Below are positions 1 to 7,333 of a DNA stretch of 64,000 nucleotides, piece by piece. The notes below the pieces were generated by a model that worked only from the letters and a program-made list of their open reading frames with translations, had not been told where the DNA came from and did no database searches. The stretch is from NCBI RefSeq assembly GCF_004209755.1, contig NZ_CP035913.1, positions 3,596,001-3,660,000 of the forward strand, read 5' to 3'. The translations under genes were made by a program, and so were the position numbers. This stretch comes from Pseudoduganella lutea (GTDB lineage: Bacteria > Pseudomonadota > Gammaproteobacteria > Burkholderiales > Burkholderiaceae_D). Numbering within the stretch: position 1 is the first letter of the stretch; each line of letters opens with the position of its first letter.

Positions 1-25
1 CGGCGGCGAAGATCATGGCTTTCAT
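1..25 (-). CDS. murU: MurU-like nucleotidyltransferase, N-terminal fragment at window edge
   Basis: Only the first eight codons lie in the window; they read MKAMIFAA on the minus strand, the usual beginning of sugar-phosphate nucleotidyltransferases (glycine-rich NTP-binding loop). It starts 7 nt after the amgK stop, and amgK-murU is the known order of the MurNAc recycling pair. MurU would convert MurNAc-1-phosphate to UDP-MurNAc in the cytoplasm, bypassing de novo UDP-MurNAc synthesis. The assignment rests on the start motif and the neighbour; the rest of the gene is outside the window. Confidence 0.6.
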
Positions 26-32
26 GGCGACC

Positions 33-1082
33 TCAGAACGTGTAGCCGACGGCGGGCTGGCGGTTTTCCAGCGCATCGAGCAACTTGACCAGGGGCTTGA
101 GCTCGCGGTAGCGGTTGGCCGTGCGGCGCACGTACTCCATCACCGTGGGCAGGTCGCCCAGGTACAGCGGCTTGCCGTCGCGATAGTTCAGGCGGCAGAA
201 CAGGCCGAGGATCTTCAGGTGGCGCTGCAGGGCCATGTACTCGAAATCCTTGTAGAACGCGTCGAAATCCTTGTTGACGGGCAGGCCGGCGGCTTTCGCG
301 TGCTGCCAGTAGCGGATGATCCAGTCCAGCACCAGTTCCTCGTCCCACGACACGTAGGCATCGCGCAGCAGCGAGGCCGCATCGTAGGTGATGGGGCCGT
401 AGACGGCATCCTGGAAATCGAGGATGCCGGGATTCTTCTCGTCCATCCACATCAGGTTGCGCGAATGGAAGTCGCGGTGCATGAACACCTGCGGCTGCGC
501 CATGCACGTGGCGATGATGTGGTCGAACACCTTTTGCAGTTCGGCCGACTGGGCATCGGTGAGCGTGGTGGCGAGATGCTTGCCGATGTACCACTCGGGG
601 AAGATGTCGAGTTCGCGCTGCATGAAGGCGCGGTCGAACTCGGGCAGCACGCCGGGCTGGCTGCGCAGCTGGATGTTGACGAGCGCGGACAGGGCCTCGG
701 CATACAGCGTGGCGGCATTGTCGTGGTTCAGTGCCTGCAGGTAGGTGGTGGTGCCCAGGTCGGACAGCAGCAGGAAGCCCTGTTCCAGGTCCTGCGCATG
801 GATCGCGGGAACGGAAACGCCGGCTTCGGCCAGCAGTGCGTCCACCTTCACGAACGCTGCGGTATTCTCGCGCTCCGGTGGCGCGTCCATGGCCACCAGG
901 GTGGCACCGTATTGTGCCTGGGCGGCCGGCAATACGTCGACCCGGAAGTAGCGGCGGAAGCTGGCGTCGGCCGACGCGGGGCGCGCCGAGGCGGCGTCCA
1001 CGATGCCCAGGCCCTGCAGCCAGGTTTTCAATTGAAGCAGGCGCGCGTCGCCGTCGGAAGATAAAGTGTGCAATAAAGACAT
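33..1082 (-). CDS. amgK: Anomeric MurNAc/GlcNAc kinase, aminoglycoside phosphotransferase fold
   Basis: Cytoplasmic small-molecule kinase of 349 residues, the usual AmgK size. It phosphorylates the anomeric carbon of MurNAc or GlcNAc in peptidoglycan recycling. The APH-fold catalytic loop is visible as HRDFHSRNLMW, followed by the metal-binding segment ILDFQDAVYGP. The ATG at 1082 (MSLLHTL) is chosen over an in-frame start 20 codons upstream, because the longer version would run through the divergent promoter region shared with lptD. It is followed 7 nt later by murU, so the two are probably co-transcribed. In beta- and gammaproteobacteria this pair commonly sits divergent to lptD-surA, as here. 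Confidence 0.85.
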   Translation of the reverse strand: MSLLHTLSSDGDARLLQLKTWLQGLGIVDAASARPASADASFRRYFRVDVLPAAQAQYGATLVAMDAPPERENTAAFVKVDALLAEAGVSVPAIHAQDLEQGFLLLSDLGTTTYLQALNHDNAATLYAEALSALVNIQLRSQPGVLPEFDRAFMQRELDIFPEWYIGKHLATTLTDAQSAELQKVFDHIIATCMAQPQVFMHRDFHSRNLMWMDEKNPGILDFQDAVYGPITYDAASLLRDAYVSWDEELVLDWIIRYWQHAKAAGLPVNKDFDAFYKDFEYMALQRHLKILGLFCRLNYRDGKPLYLGDLPTVMEYVRRTANRYRELKPLVKLLDALENRQPAVGYTF

Positions 1083-1108
1083 GAGGGACAGCCCGAGCAA
1101 ACCGGATG

Positions 1109-1140
1109 TTGACAAAGGAATCCCATATAATAAGGGATTC
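1109..1140. promoter_or_regulatory. Divergent amgK/lptD control region with -10 box inside an inverted repeat
   Basis: An exact TATAAT (1126-1131) lies between the arms GAATCCC (1118-1124) and GGGATTC (1134-1140). A TTGACA occurs at 1109-1114, but only 11 nt from the TATAAT, so the two do not form a standard sigma70 pair. The region is the only AT-rich stretch between the divergent amgK and lptD starts. Its position fits an lptD promoter with overlapping control; the function is inferred. Confidence 0.4.
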
Positions 1141-1197
1141 AAATCAAAAAATCGCCTGCATGGTGTTCTTTATAGTGCTTCGCGTATCCTCCCTTCC

Positions 1198-3471
1198 ATG
1201 AGCCTGGCCCCACCCTTCAAGAAACGTTGGGCGTATGCCATCTCCGCCCTGATCGCCGCCTGCGCGGCACCGACCCATGCCCAGACCCAGAACGGTACCG
1301 GCGCGGGTGCGCCCCGTGCCGACGATCCGGATGCGCCGGTCACGATCCGCGCGGAGGAAATCAGCGGGCGGCCCGAGCGGGAACTGATCCTCACCCGCGA
1401 CGTGGAAGTGGTGCAGGACAAGATGCGCGTGACGGCCGATGCCGCCTGTTACCGCCAGGTGGAATCCGAGCTGGAAGCACAGAGCAACGTGCGCCTGTGG
1501 CGCTTCGGCGATTACTACACGGCCGACGAGTTCAAGATCAACACCGAGACCGGCGTGGGCTACATGCTGCAGCCCACCTACAAGCTGGAATTGAACAATG
1601 CGCAGGGCAAGGCGCAGCGCATCGACTTTCTTTCCGAAGACCGGGCCAAGGTTGTCAACGGCACCTACAGCACCTGCGAAGGGCCGAACCCGGACTGGTA
1701 CGTGCGATCGAGCACGCTGACCCTGGACCAGGGCCGCGACGTGGGCGTGGCCGGCGGTACCGTCGTCTATTTCAAGGACGTGCCGCTGATCGGCACGCCG
1801 GGCATTTCCTTCTCGCTGTCCGGCGCGCGCCGCTCCGGCTGGCTGCCGGCGGTGCCGGGCTTCTCGTCGCGCGGCGGTGCCGAACTGACGGTGCCGTATT
1901 ACTTCAATATCGCACCTAACCGGGACCTGACCGTCTCGCCGCACTACATCAGCCGGCGCGGCCTGCAGATGGGGGCAGTGGGGCGCTACATCGGCGAGAC
2001 GGCGGCCGGCAGCTATGAAGGCCGCACGTGGATCGAGTACCTGCACAACGACAAGGAAAAGGGCATCGACCGCTGGCAGATCCAGTCCTCGCACTCGCAG
2101 GCGCTGGCCAAGGACTGGTCGTATGGCTGGAACGTGCGCGCCGCGTCGGACGAGGATTATCCGACCGATTTCTCGAAAACGGTGGCCGGCAGCGCCGAGC
2201 GCCAGCTGCTGAAGGAAGCGCGCACCGACTACCGTGGCGAGATCTGGAGCCTGACGGCGCGCGTGCAGAAGTACCAGGTGCTGCAGGATCCGGATACGAC
2301 GACGGTCACGCCGCGCCCGTACGACCGCCTGCCGGCCGTGAACTTCCACGCCGGCCAATATGACATCGGCGGCTTCGACTGGTCGGTGGACGCCGAGGCG
2401 ACCCGTTTCCACTACGCGACCGAGACGATCTGCCCCGGTGCCAACATCGGCGGCACCGCCTGCGTCAACGACGCCAGGATCAACGGCGACCGGATCGTGG
2501 TGCAGCCGCAGATCAGCTACCCGATCATCAGTCCGAGCTACTTCATCACGCCGAAGCTGATGCTCAATGCGAGCGCCTACCAGCTCGACAGGTTCGGCAC
2601 CGAGGAAAGCCGTTCGGTCACGAAGGCGATTCCCACGTTCTCGCTGGATTCGGGCCTGGAATTCGAGCGTAGCACCAAGCTGTTCGGCCGTGCCGTCACG
2701 CAGACGCTGGAACCGCGCCTGTTCTACGTGTACACGCCTTACCGCGACCAGACCGACATTCCCGTGTTCGACACGGCCGATGCCACGTTCAACTTCACCC
2801 AGCTGTTCTCCGAGAACCGCTTCGTGGGTTCGGACCGCGTGGGCGATGCGAACCAGGTGACGGCGGCGATCGTGTCGCGCTTCCTCGAGGAATCCGGCGC
2901 CGAACGCCTGCGCCTGGCATTCGGCCAGCGCTTCTACTTCAACGACCAGCGCGTGCAACTGACGAACTCGGAACCGGTCAGCACCGGCCGCTCCGACCTG
3001 CTGCTGGCGGCCACCGGCCGCATTTCCGAGTCGTGGGGCGTGGACAGCGCGGTGCAGTACAACCAGGGCGACAAGCGCGTGGTCAGCTCGAACCTGAACG
3101 TGCAGTTCCAGCCGGGCCAGCGCAAGGTGTTCAACGCCGGCTACCGCTTCCTGCGCGACAGCTTCAAGAACGTGGACTTTTCCACGCAGTGGCCGATCTC
3201 GGACCGCTGGTTCGGCGTGGGGCGCATGAGCTACTCGCTGCAGGACCACCGCATCCTGGAAAGCCTGATCGGCCTCGAGTACAACTGCGACTGCTGGGTG
3301 TTCCGCATGGGCGCGCAGCGCTTCGTGACGACCACCAATAAAACGTCGACACAGGTGTTCTTCCAGCTCGAGCTGAACGGCCTGTCCAAGTTCGGCATCG
3401 GCAACCCGCTGGAAGTGCTGAAGAACAGCATTCCGGGTTACCAGCAGCTCAACGCGGGATATCGCCGCTGA
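1198..3471 (+). CDS. lptD: LPS-assembly protein LptD
   Basis: Outer-membrane beta-barrel that, with the lipoprotein LptE, inserts lipopolysaccharide into the outer leaflet. The chosen ATG at 1198 gives 757 residues and a clear signal peptide ending near PTHAQ; the open frame extends upstream but without a signal-like start. The N-terminal part (about residues 45-150, ITLxxDVEVVQDKMRVTAD-like) is the LptA/OstA-like periplasmic domain and the rest is the barrel. The conserved C-terminal cysteine pair (YNCDCWVF) used for inter-domain disulfides is present. It heads the block lptD-surA-pdxA-rsmA. LptE is encoded in the same window at 25074. Confidence 0.95.
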   Translation: MSLAPPFKKRWAYAISALIAACAAPTHAQTQNGTGAGAPRADDPDAPVTIRAEEISGRPERELILTRDVEVVQDKMRVTADAACYRQVESELEAQSNVRLWRFGDYYTADEFKINTETGVGYMLQPTYKLELNNAQGKAQRIDFLSEDRAKVVNGTYSTCEGPNPDWYVRSSTLTLDQGRDVGVAGGTVVYFKDVPLIGTPGISFSLSGARRSGWLPAVPGFSSRGGAELTVPYYFNIAPNRDLTVSPHYISRRGLQMGAVGRYIGETAAGSYEGRTWIEYLHNDKEKGIDRWQIQSSHSQALAKDWSYGWNVRAASDEDYPTDFSKTVAGSAERQLLKEARTDYRGEIWSLTARVQKYQVLQDPDTTTVTPRPYDRLPAVNFHAGQYDIGGFDWSVDAEATRFHYATETICPGANIGGTACVNDARINGDRIVVQPQISYPIISPSYFITPKLMLNASAYQLDRFGTEESRSVTKAIPTFSLDSGLEFERSTKLFGRAVTQTLEPRLFYVYTPYRDQTDIPVFDTADATFNFTQLFSENRFVGSDRVGDANQVTAAIVSRFLEESGAERLRLAFGQRFYFNDQRVQLTNSEPVSTGRSDLLLAATGRISESWGVDSAVQYNQGDKRVVSSNLNVQFQPGQRKVFNAGYRFLRDSFKNVDFSTQWPISDRWFGVGRMSYSLQDHRILESLIGLEYNCDCWVFRMGAQRFVTTTNKTSTQVFFQLELNGLSKFGIGNPLEVLKNSIPGYQQLNAGYRR

Positions 3472-3479
3472 GGGCTGGT

Positions 3480-3515
3480 GCCGCCGGCGGCGACGCGAGC
3501 GTCACTGCCGGCGGC
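3480..3515 (+). terminator. GC-rich hairpin after lptD
   Basis: Perfect 9-bp arms GCCGCCGGC / GCCGGCGGC with an 18-nt loop begin 8 nt after the lptD stop. There is no T-run after it, so it may be a processing or attenuation hairpin and not an intrinsic terminator. Confidence 0.35.
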
Positions 3516-3628
3516 CTAGGGGCCGCTGACGGCAACCTGTGGACCGTCGTCACTTGCTGTTACACTTTCCGCGCCGCGCACCTGCTATCCTTCATCATTT
3601 TCCACCTGACCTGAAAAGCGTTTGCAAT

Positions 3629-5044
3629 ATGTTCAGTAAGCATCCGATCACCCTCGCAGCCCTGCTGCTGTGCGCCATGACTGCCGGCGGCGTGGCCGTG
3701 GCGCAGGACGCCAAGCCCGCTGCTTCCGCCACTGCACCGGCCGCCGCGCCGGCGCAGCCGAAGGGCTTCACGCCGCCGGGTCAGTCCAAGAATCCCGAAA
3801 TCGATTCGATCGCCGTCGTCGTCAACGACGACGTGATCACGCGCCGCGAACTGACCGAGCGCGTCGCCGTCATCATGCAGCGGATGAAGCAGCAGAACGT
3901 GCAGTTGCCGGATGCCGCCGCGCTGCAGCGCCAGATCCTGGAGCGCATGATCGTCGAACGCGCCCAGCTGCAGATGGCCAAGGAAATGGGCGTGCGCGTG
4001 GACGACACGATGCTCGACCGCGCGATTGCCCGTATCGCCGAACAGCAGAAGCTGTCGGTGCAGCAGCTGCGCGACCAGATCGAGAAGGATGGCACGTCGT
4101 TCGCCAGCTTCCGCGAGGAGATCCGCGAGGAGATCATCACCACGCGCCTGCGCGAGCACGAAGTCGATGCCAAGATCCAGATTTCGGAAGCGGAAGTGGA
4201 CAGCTTCCTGGCCGCGCAGGAAGCGGCGGCCGCCGAGCAGCAGGAAGTGAACATTTCGCAGATCCTCGTGCGCATTCCCGAGAATGCCACGCCGGACGTG
4301 ATCGCCCAGCGCCAGCAGCGCGCCGAGGACGTGATGCGCCAGCTGCGCACCGGTGGCGACTTCGCCAAGGTGGCGGCCACGTATTCCGACGCGGCCGATG
4401 CGCTGCAGGGCGGCGCCGTGGGCTGGCGCCCGAGCGACCGCATTCCGCCGGTCTTCGCCGAAGCGCTGAACAAGATCCAGCCGGGCCAGGTCACGCCGAT
4501 CATCAAGAGCGTGACGGGCTTCCACATCCTGAAACTGGTGGACAAGCGCTCGCTGGCCCAGGCGCAGGCCGAGGCGGCCGTGGAGCAGACGCACGCGCGC
4601 CACATCCTGCTGAAGGTGACGCCGTCGACGAGCGCCGCGGATGCCAAGCGCAAGCTGGCCGACATGAAGGCTAAGCTGGACAGCAAGACTTCCTCGTTCG
4701 AGGAACTGGCGCGGCTGTACTCGAACGACGAATCGGGCAAGAAGGGCGGCGACCTGGGCTGGCTGTACCCGGGCGACACGCTGCCGGAATTCGAAAAGGC
4801 GATGAACGAGCTGAAGCCGGGCGAAACGAGCGGCCCGATCGAGACGGCGTTCGGCTACCACCTGATCCAGGTGGTGGAGCGCAAGTCGGAAGACATGTCG
4901 AAGGAAAAGAAGCGCAACGAAGCGCGGATGGCGCTGCGCGAGCGCAAGATGGTGGAAGCGGCGGAAGACTTCCAGCGCGAGGTGCGTGACCGCGCCTACG
5001 TGGAATTCCGCAGCGAAGAGCTGCGTCCCGACGCGGTCAAGTAA
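3629..5044 (+). CDS. surA: Periplasmic chaperone / peptidyl-prolyl isomerase SurA
   Basis: Chaperone for outer-membrane proteins, including LptD encoded just upstream. The ATG at 3629 gives 471 residues with a signal peptide (MFSKHPITLAALLL... AVAQ) and an Ala/Pro-rich linker. The SurA N-domain spans about residues 55-190. Two PpiC-type parvulin domains follow at about 207-305 (GGAVGWRPSDRIPP) and 320-425 (GGDLGWLYPGDTLP, GYHLIQVVE). An upstream in-frame start is rejected because it would bury the signal peptide. It ends 5 nt before a possible leader ORF that runs into pdxA, suggesting one transcript. Confidence 0.95.
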   Translation: MFSKHPITLAALLLCAMTAGGVAVAQDAKPAASATAPAAAPAQPKGFTPPGQSKNPEIDSIAVVVNDDVITRRELTERVAVIMQRMKQQNVQLPDAAALQRQILERMIVERAQLQMAKEMGVRVDDTMLDRAIARIAEQQKLSVQQLRDQIEKDGTSFASFREEIREEIITTRLREHEVDAKIQISEAEVDSFLAAQEAAAAEQQEVNISQILVRIPENATPDVIAQRQQRAEDVMRQLRTGGDFAKVAATYSDAADALQGGAVGWRPSDRIPPVFAEALNKIQPGQVTPIIKSVTGFHILKLVDKRSLAQAQAEAAVEQTHARHILLKVTPSTSAADAKRKLADMKAKLDSKTSSFEELARLYSNDESGKKGGDLGWLYPGDTLPEFEKAMNELKPGETSGPIETAFGYHLIQVVERKSEDMSKEKKRNEARMALRERKMVEAAEDFQREVRDRAYVEFRSEELRPDAVK

Positions 5045-5049
5045 GGCCC

Positions 5050-5100
5050 ATGAACGAGCGTAACCCTGTGAGCGTCAACCCCGTGAGTGTTACCCCGTGA
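5050..5100 (+). CDS. Possible 16-residue leader peptide overlapping the pdxA start
   Basis: ATG at 5050 follows an AAGG ribosome-site-like sequence at the surA stop. It opens a 16-codon frame containing a repeated NPVSV pentapeptide. Its TGA overlaps the GTG start of pdxA as GTGA. This arrangement would allow translational coupling of surA, leader and pdxA. Nothing proves translation, and the frame could be chance produced by a short repeat. Confidence 0.25.
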   Translation: MNERNPVSVNPVSVTP

Positions 5101-6179
5101 GCACGTCCCCGCCTGCACGCCGCCCGGGCGTTCGCCCGGCGATCGCCATCACCACGGGCGAACCGGCCGGTATCGGCCCCGAGATTTCGCTGCGCGCCGC
5201 ATGGGCGATGCGCGAGCGCGTTAACTGCGTGCTGCTGGGCGACGCCGCCTTCCTGGCGATGACGGCGCAGGCGATCGATCCGGCCATCCGTGTCAGCGCG
5301 CTGTCGCTGATGGCCGTGCGCAACGGCGGCCTGCCGCACTTCGGGCCGGACCGGCTGTCCGTGATCGATATCCCGCTGGCCGCGCACGTGGTGCCGGGCC
5401 AGCTCGACAGCGAGAATGGCCGCGCCGTACTGGCCACGCTCGATGCGTCGATCGAAGGCATCCGGGCCGGCTGGTTCGAGGCGGTGGCCACGGCGCCGCT
5501 GCAGAAAAGCACGATCAACGATGCTGGCGTGGCGTTTTCCGGCCATACCGAGTACTTCGCCGACCGTACCGGCACCGCGCAGGTGGTGATGATGCTGGCC
5601 GGTGAACTGAATAATGTCGATGCGGGTGTGGAAGGCGTGCCGCAATTGCGCGTGGCCCTGGCAACCACGCACCTGCCGCTGAAGGACGTGCCTGCGGCGC
5701 TGACGGTCGATGGCCTGGGCACGACGCTGGACATCATCCACCGCGACCTGCAAACGAAATTCGGCATCGCCGCCCCGCGCATCCTCGTCACCGGCCTGAA
5801 CCCGCATGCGGGCGAGAATGGCTACCTGGGGCGCGAAGAGATCGACGTCATCACGCCCGCGCTGGAAGCCGCGCGGGCCCGCGGCATCGACGCGCGCGGC
5901 CCGTATCCGGCCGACACGCTGTTCCAGCCGAAATACCTGCGCGATGCCGACTGCGTGCTGGCCATGTACCACGACCAGGGCTTGCCGGTGCTGAAATTCG
6001 CCACGTTCGGCCGCGGCATCAACGTCACGCTGGGCCTGCCGCTGATCCGCACCTCGGTCGACCACGGCACCGCGCTGGACCTGGCCGCCCGCGGCCCCGG
6101 CCACGCCGACTGCGGCAGCATGGAACAAGCGATCTCCGCCGCCCTCGGCATGGCCAACGCCAGCCGCCAGAGCAACTAA
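5097..6179 (+). CDS. pdxA: 4-hydroxythreonine-4-phosphate dehydrogenase PdxA
   Basis: NAD(P)-dependent enzyme of the DXP-dependent pyridoxal-phosphate pathway. It oxidises 4-phosphohydroxy-L-threonine, whose product decarboxylates and is used by PdxJ. The family signature [13 protein letters not shown] is at residues 17-29. Metal-binding histidine segments ([28 protein letters not shown]) are all present. At 360 residues it is slightly longer than the E. coli enzyme. The start is GTG at 5097; no in-frame ATG lies between the surA stop and the conserved motif. The 3' end runs directly into a tandem palindromic repeat. Confidence 0.93.
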   Translation: MSTSPPARRPGVRPAIAITTGEPAGIGPEISLRAAWAMRERVNCVLLGDAAFLAMTAQAIDPAIRVSALSLMAVRNGGLPHFGPDRLSVIDIPLAAHVVPGQLDSENGRAVLATLDASIEGIRAGWFEAVATAPLQKSTINDAGVAFSGHTEYFADRTGTAQVVMMLAGELNNVDAGVEGVPQLRVALATTHLPLKDVPAALTVDGLGTTLDIIHRDLQTKFGIAAPRILVTGLNPHAGENGYLGREEIDVITPALEAARARGIDARGPYPADTLFQPKYLRDADCVLAMYHDQGLPVLKFATFGRGINVTLGLPLIRTSVDHGTALDLAARGPGHADCGSMEQAISAALGMANASRQSN

Positions 6180-6180
6180 T

Positions 6181-6260
6181 TTCCAAAAACCGGGGTCAGA
6201 CCCCGGTTTTTGGCAACTATTTCCAAAATTCGGGGTCAGACCCCGGTTTTTGGCAACTAT
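6181..6260. repeat. Two tandem 40-bp palindromic units between pdxA and rsmA
   Basis: Two units about 40 bp apart each contain a palindrome built on GGGGTC-A-GACCCC. The first (6185-6211) is perfect with 13-nt arms and a 1-nt centre; the second (6225-6251) has mismatches in the left arm. Both end in a T-run, so either could act as an intrinsic terminator. The linker GCAACTA recurs three times, and its first copy contains the last codon and stop of pdxA. Confidence 0.85.
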
Positions 6261-6271
6261 TTCTCGATTAC

Positions 6272-7054
6272 ATGAAACACATAGCCCGCAAGCGCTTCGG
6301 CCAGAACTTTTTGCACGATGACAGTGTCCTCGGCGACATCATCACGGCCATCGCGCCGGCTCCCGGCGATACGATGGTGGAGATCGGCCCTGGCCTGGCG
6401 GCGATGACGGACCTGCTGCTGAAATCGCTGCCGCACATGCACGTGGTGGAGCTCGATCGCGACCTGGTAGCACGCCTGGAAAAGCGCTTCCCACGCGAGA
6501 AGCTGACGATCCATTCCGGCGATGCGCTCAAGTTCGACTTTGGCGCCATTCCCGTGCCGGAAGGCCGCAAGCTGCGCGTCGTCGGCAACCTGCCGTACAA
6601 CATCTCCAGCCCGCTGCTGTTCCACCTCGCCGAGTTCGCGCCGCAGATCGAGGACCAGCACTTCATGCTGCAGAAGGAGGTGGTCGAGCGCATGGTGGCC
6701 GAGCCGGGCACCAAGGCCTTCGGACGCCTGTCGGTGATGCTGCAGTGGCGCTACCGGATGGCGCTGATGTTCGTCGTGCCGCCCGAAGCGTTCGATCCGC
6801 CGCCGAAGGTGGATTCGGCGATCGTGCGGATGATCCCCATCGCCGACCCGCTGCCCTGCGATGCCGCCACGCTGGAGGCGGTGGTGGCCAAGGCGTTCTC
6901 GCAGCGCCGCAAGGTGATCCGCAACTGCCTGGCCGGCATGTTCACGGAACAGCAGATCATCGACGCCGGCATCGACCCAAGCATGCGTCCGGAAACGGTG
7001 GCGATGGAAGCCTACGTGGCATTGGCGAACAGCCTGAAAACCGCGGGCCAGTAA
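6272..7054 (+). CDS. rsmA: 16S rRNA dimethyladenosine transferase RsmA
   Basis: SAM-dependent enzyme that dimethylates A1518 and A1519 near the 3' end of 16S rRNA during 30S maturation; its loss gives kasugamycin resistance. The 260-residue length is normal. The N-terminus [14 protein letters not shown] motif [12 protein letters not shown], and the catalytic motif NLPYNIS are all present. Only 11 nt separate it from the tandem palindromes, so expression may depend on readthrough from pdxA or on a promoter within the repeat. Confidence 0.96.
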   Translation: MKHIARKRFGQNFLHDDSVLGDIITAIAPAPGDTMVEIGPGLAAMTDLLLKSLPHMHVVELDRDLVARLEKRFPREKLTIHSGDALKFDFGAIPVPEGRKLRVVGNLPYNISSPLLFHLAEFAPQIEDQHFMLQKEVVERMVAEPGTKAFGRLSVMLQWRYRMALMFVVPPEAFDPPPKVDSAIVRMIPIADPLPCDAATLEAVVAKAFSQRRKVIRNCLAGMFTEQQIIDAGIDPSMRPETVAMEAYVALANSLKTAGQ

Positions 7055-7333
7055 CCGGAAGACAAGCTGCGTTGCGTTTTCGTTACAACGGCGCAACGCA
7101 TCACCTGCCATAATCCACCTGCCAAGATAACGTTGCGTCATGCTATTTTCTTGTCGATACAAGGCCTTAGCTGCAATCCTCCGCGACGTATATCGTTTTC
7201 ATATAAGTCATCCGTAATGTTTCATTGGCTGACAAGCATTTCAGCCGCATAAAATTTTTATCAAGAAGTTGATCGATTGGCATACACCGCGCATGCCGAC
7301 GGCCACTTTGGATAAAAATCACACGGAGACCCC
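7055..7333. promoter_or_regulatory. AT-rich leader of the TonB receptor, with an inverted repeat after rsmA
   Basis: The left part holds a 9-bp inverted repeat TGCGTTGCG / CGCAACGCA (7068-7076 and 7092-7100) without a T-run. The right part is AT-rich and holds a weak sigma70-like pair, TTGGCT at 7225 and CATAAA at 7248 with 17-nt spacing. GGAG lies 7 nt before the receptor ATG. No gene is visible. Confidence 0.35.

Noticed and set aside
1109..1131. TTGACA and TATAAT read as one sigma70 promoter
   Set aside because: Spacing is 11 nt, far below the 15-19 nt needed, so only the -10 is reported, as part of the control region.
1144..3249. 701-residue minus-strand frame opposite lptD
   Set aside because: Shadow of lptD with low-complexity composition; LptD is unambiguous.
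6181..6260. Tandem palindromes as an insertion sequence end
   Set aside because: No transposase, no target duplication and short unit length; better described as a REP-like repeat.
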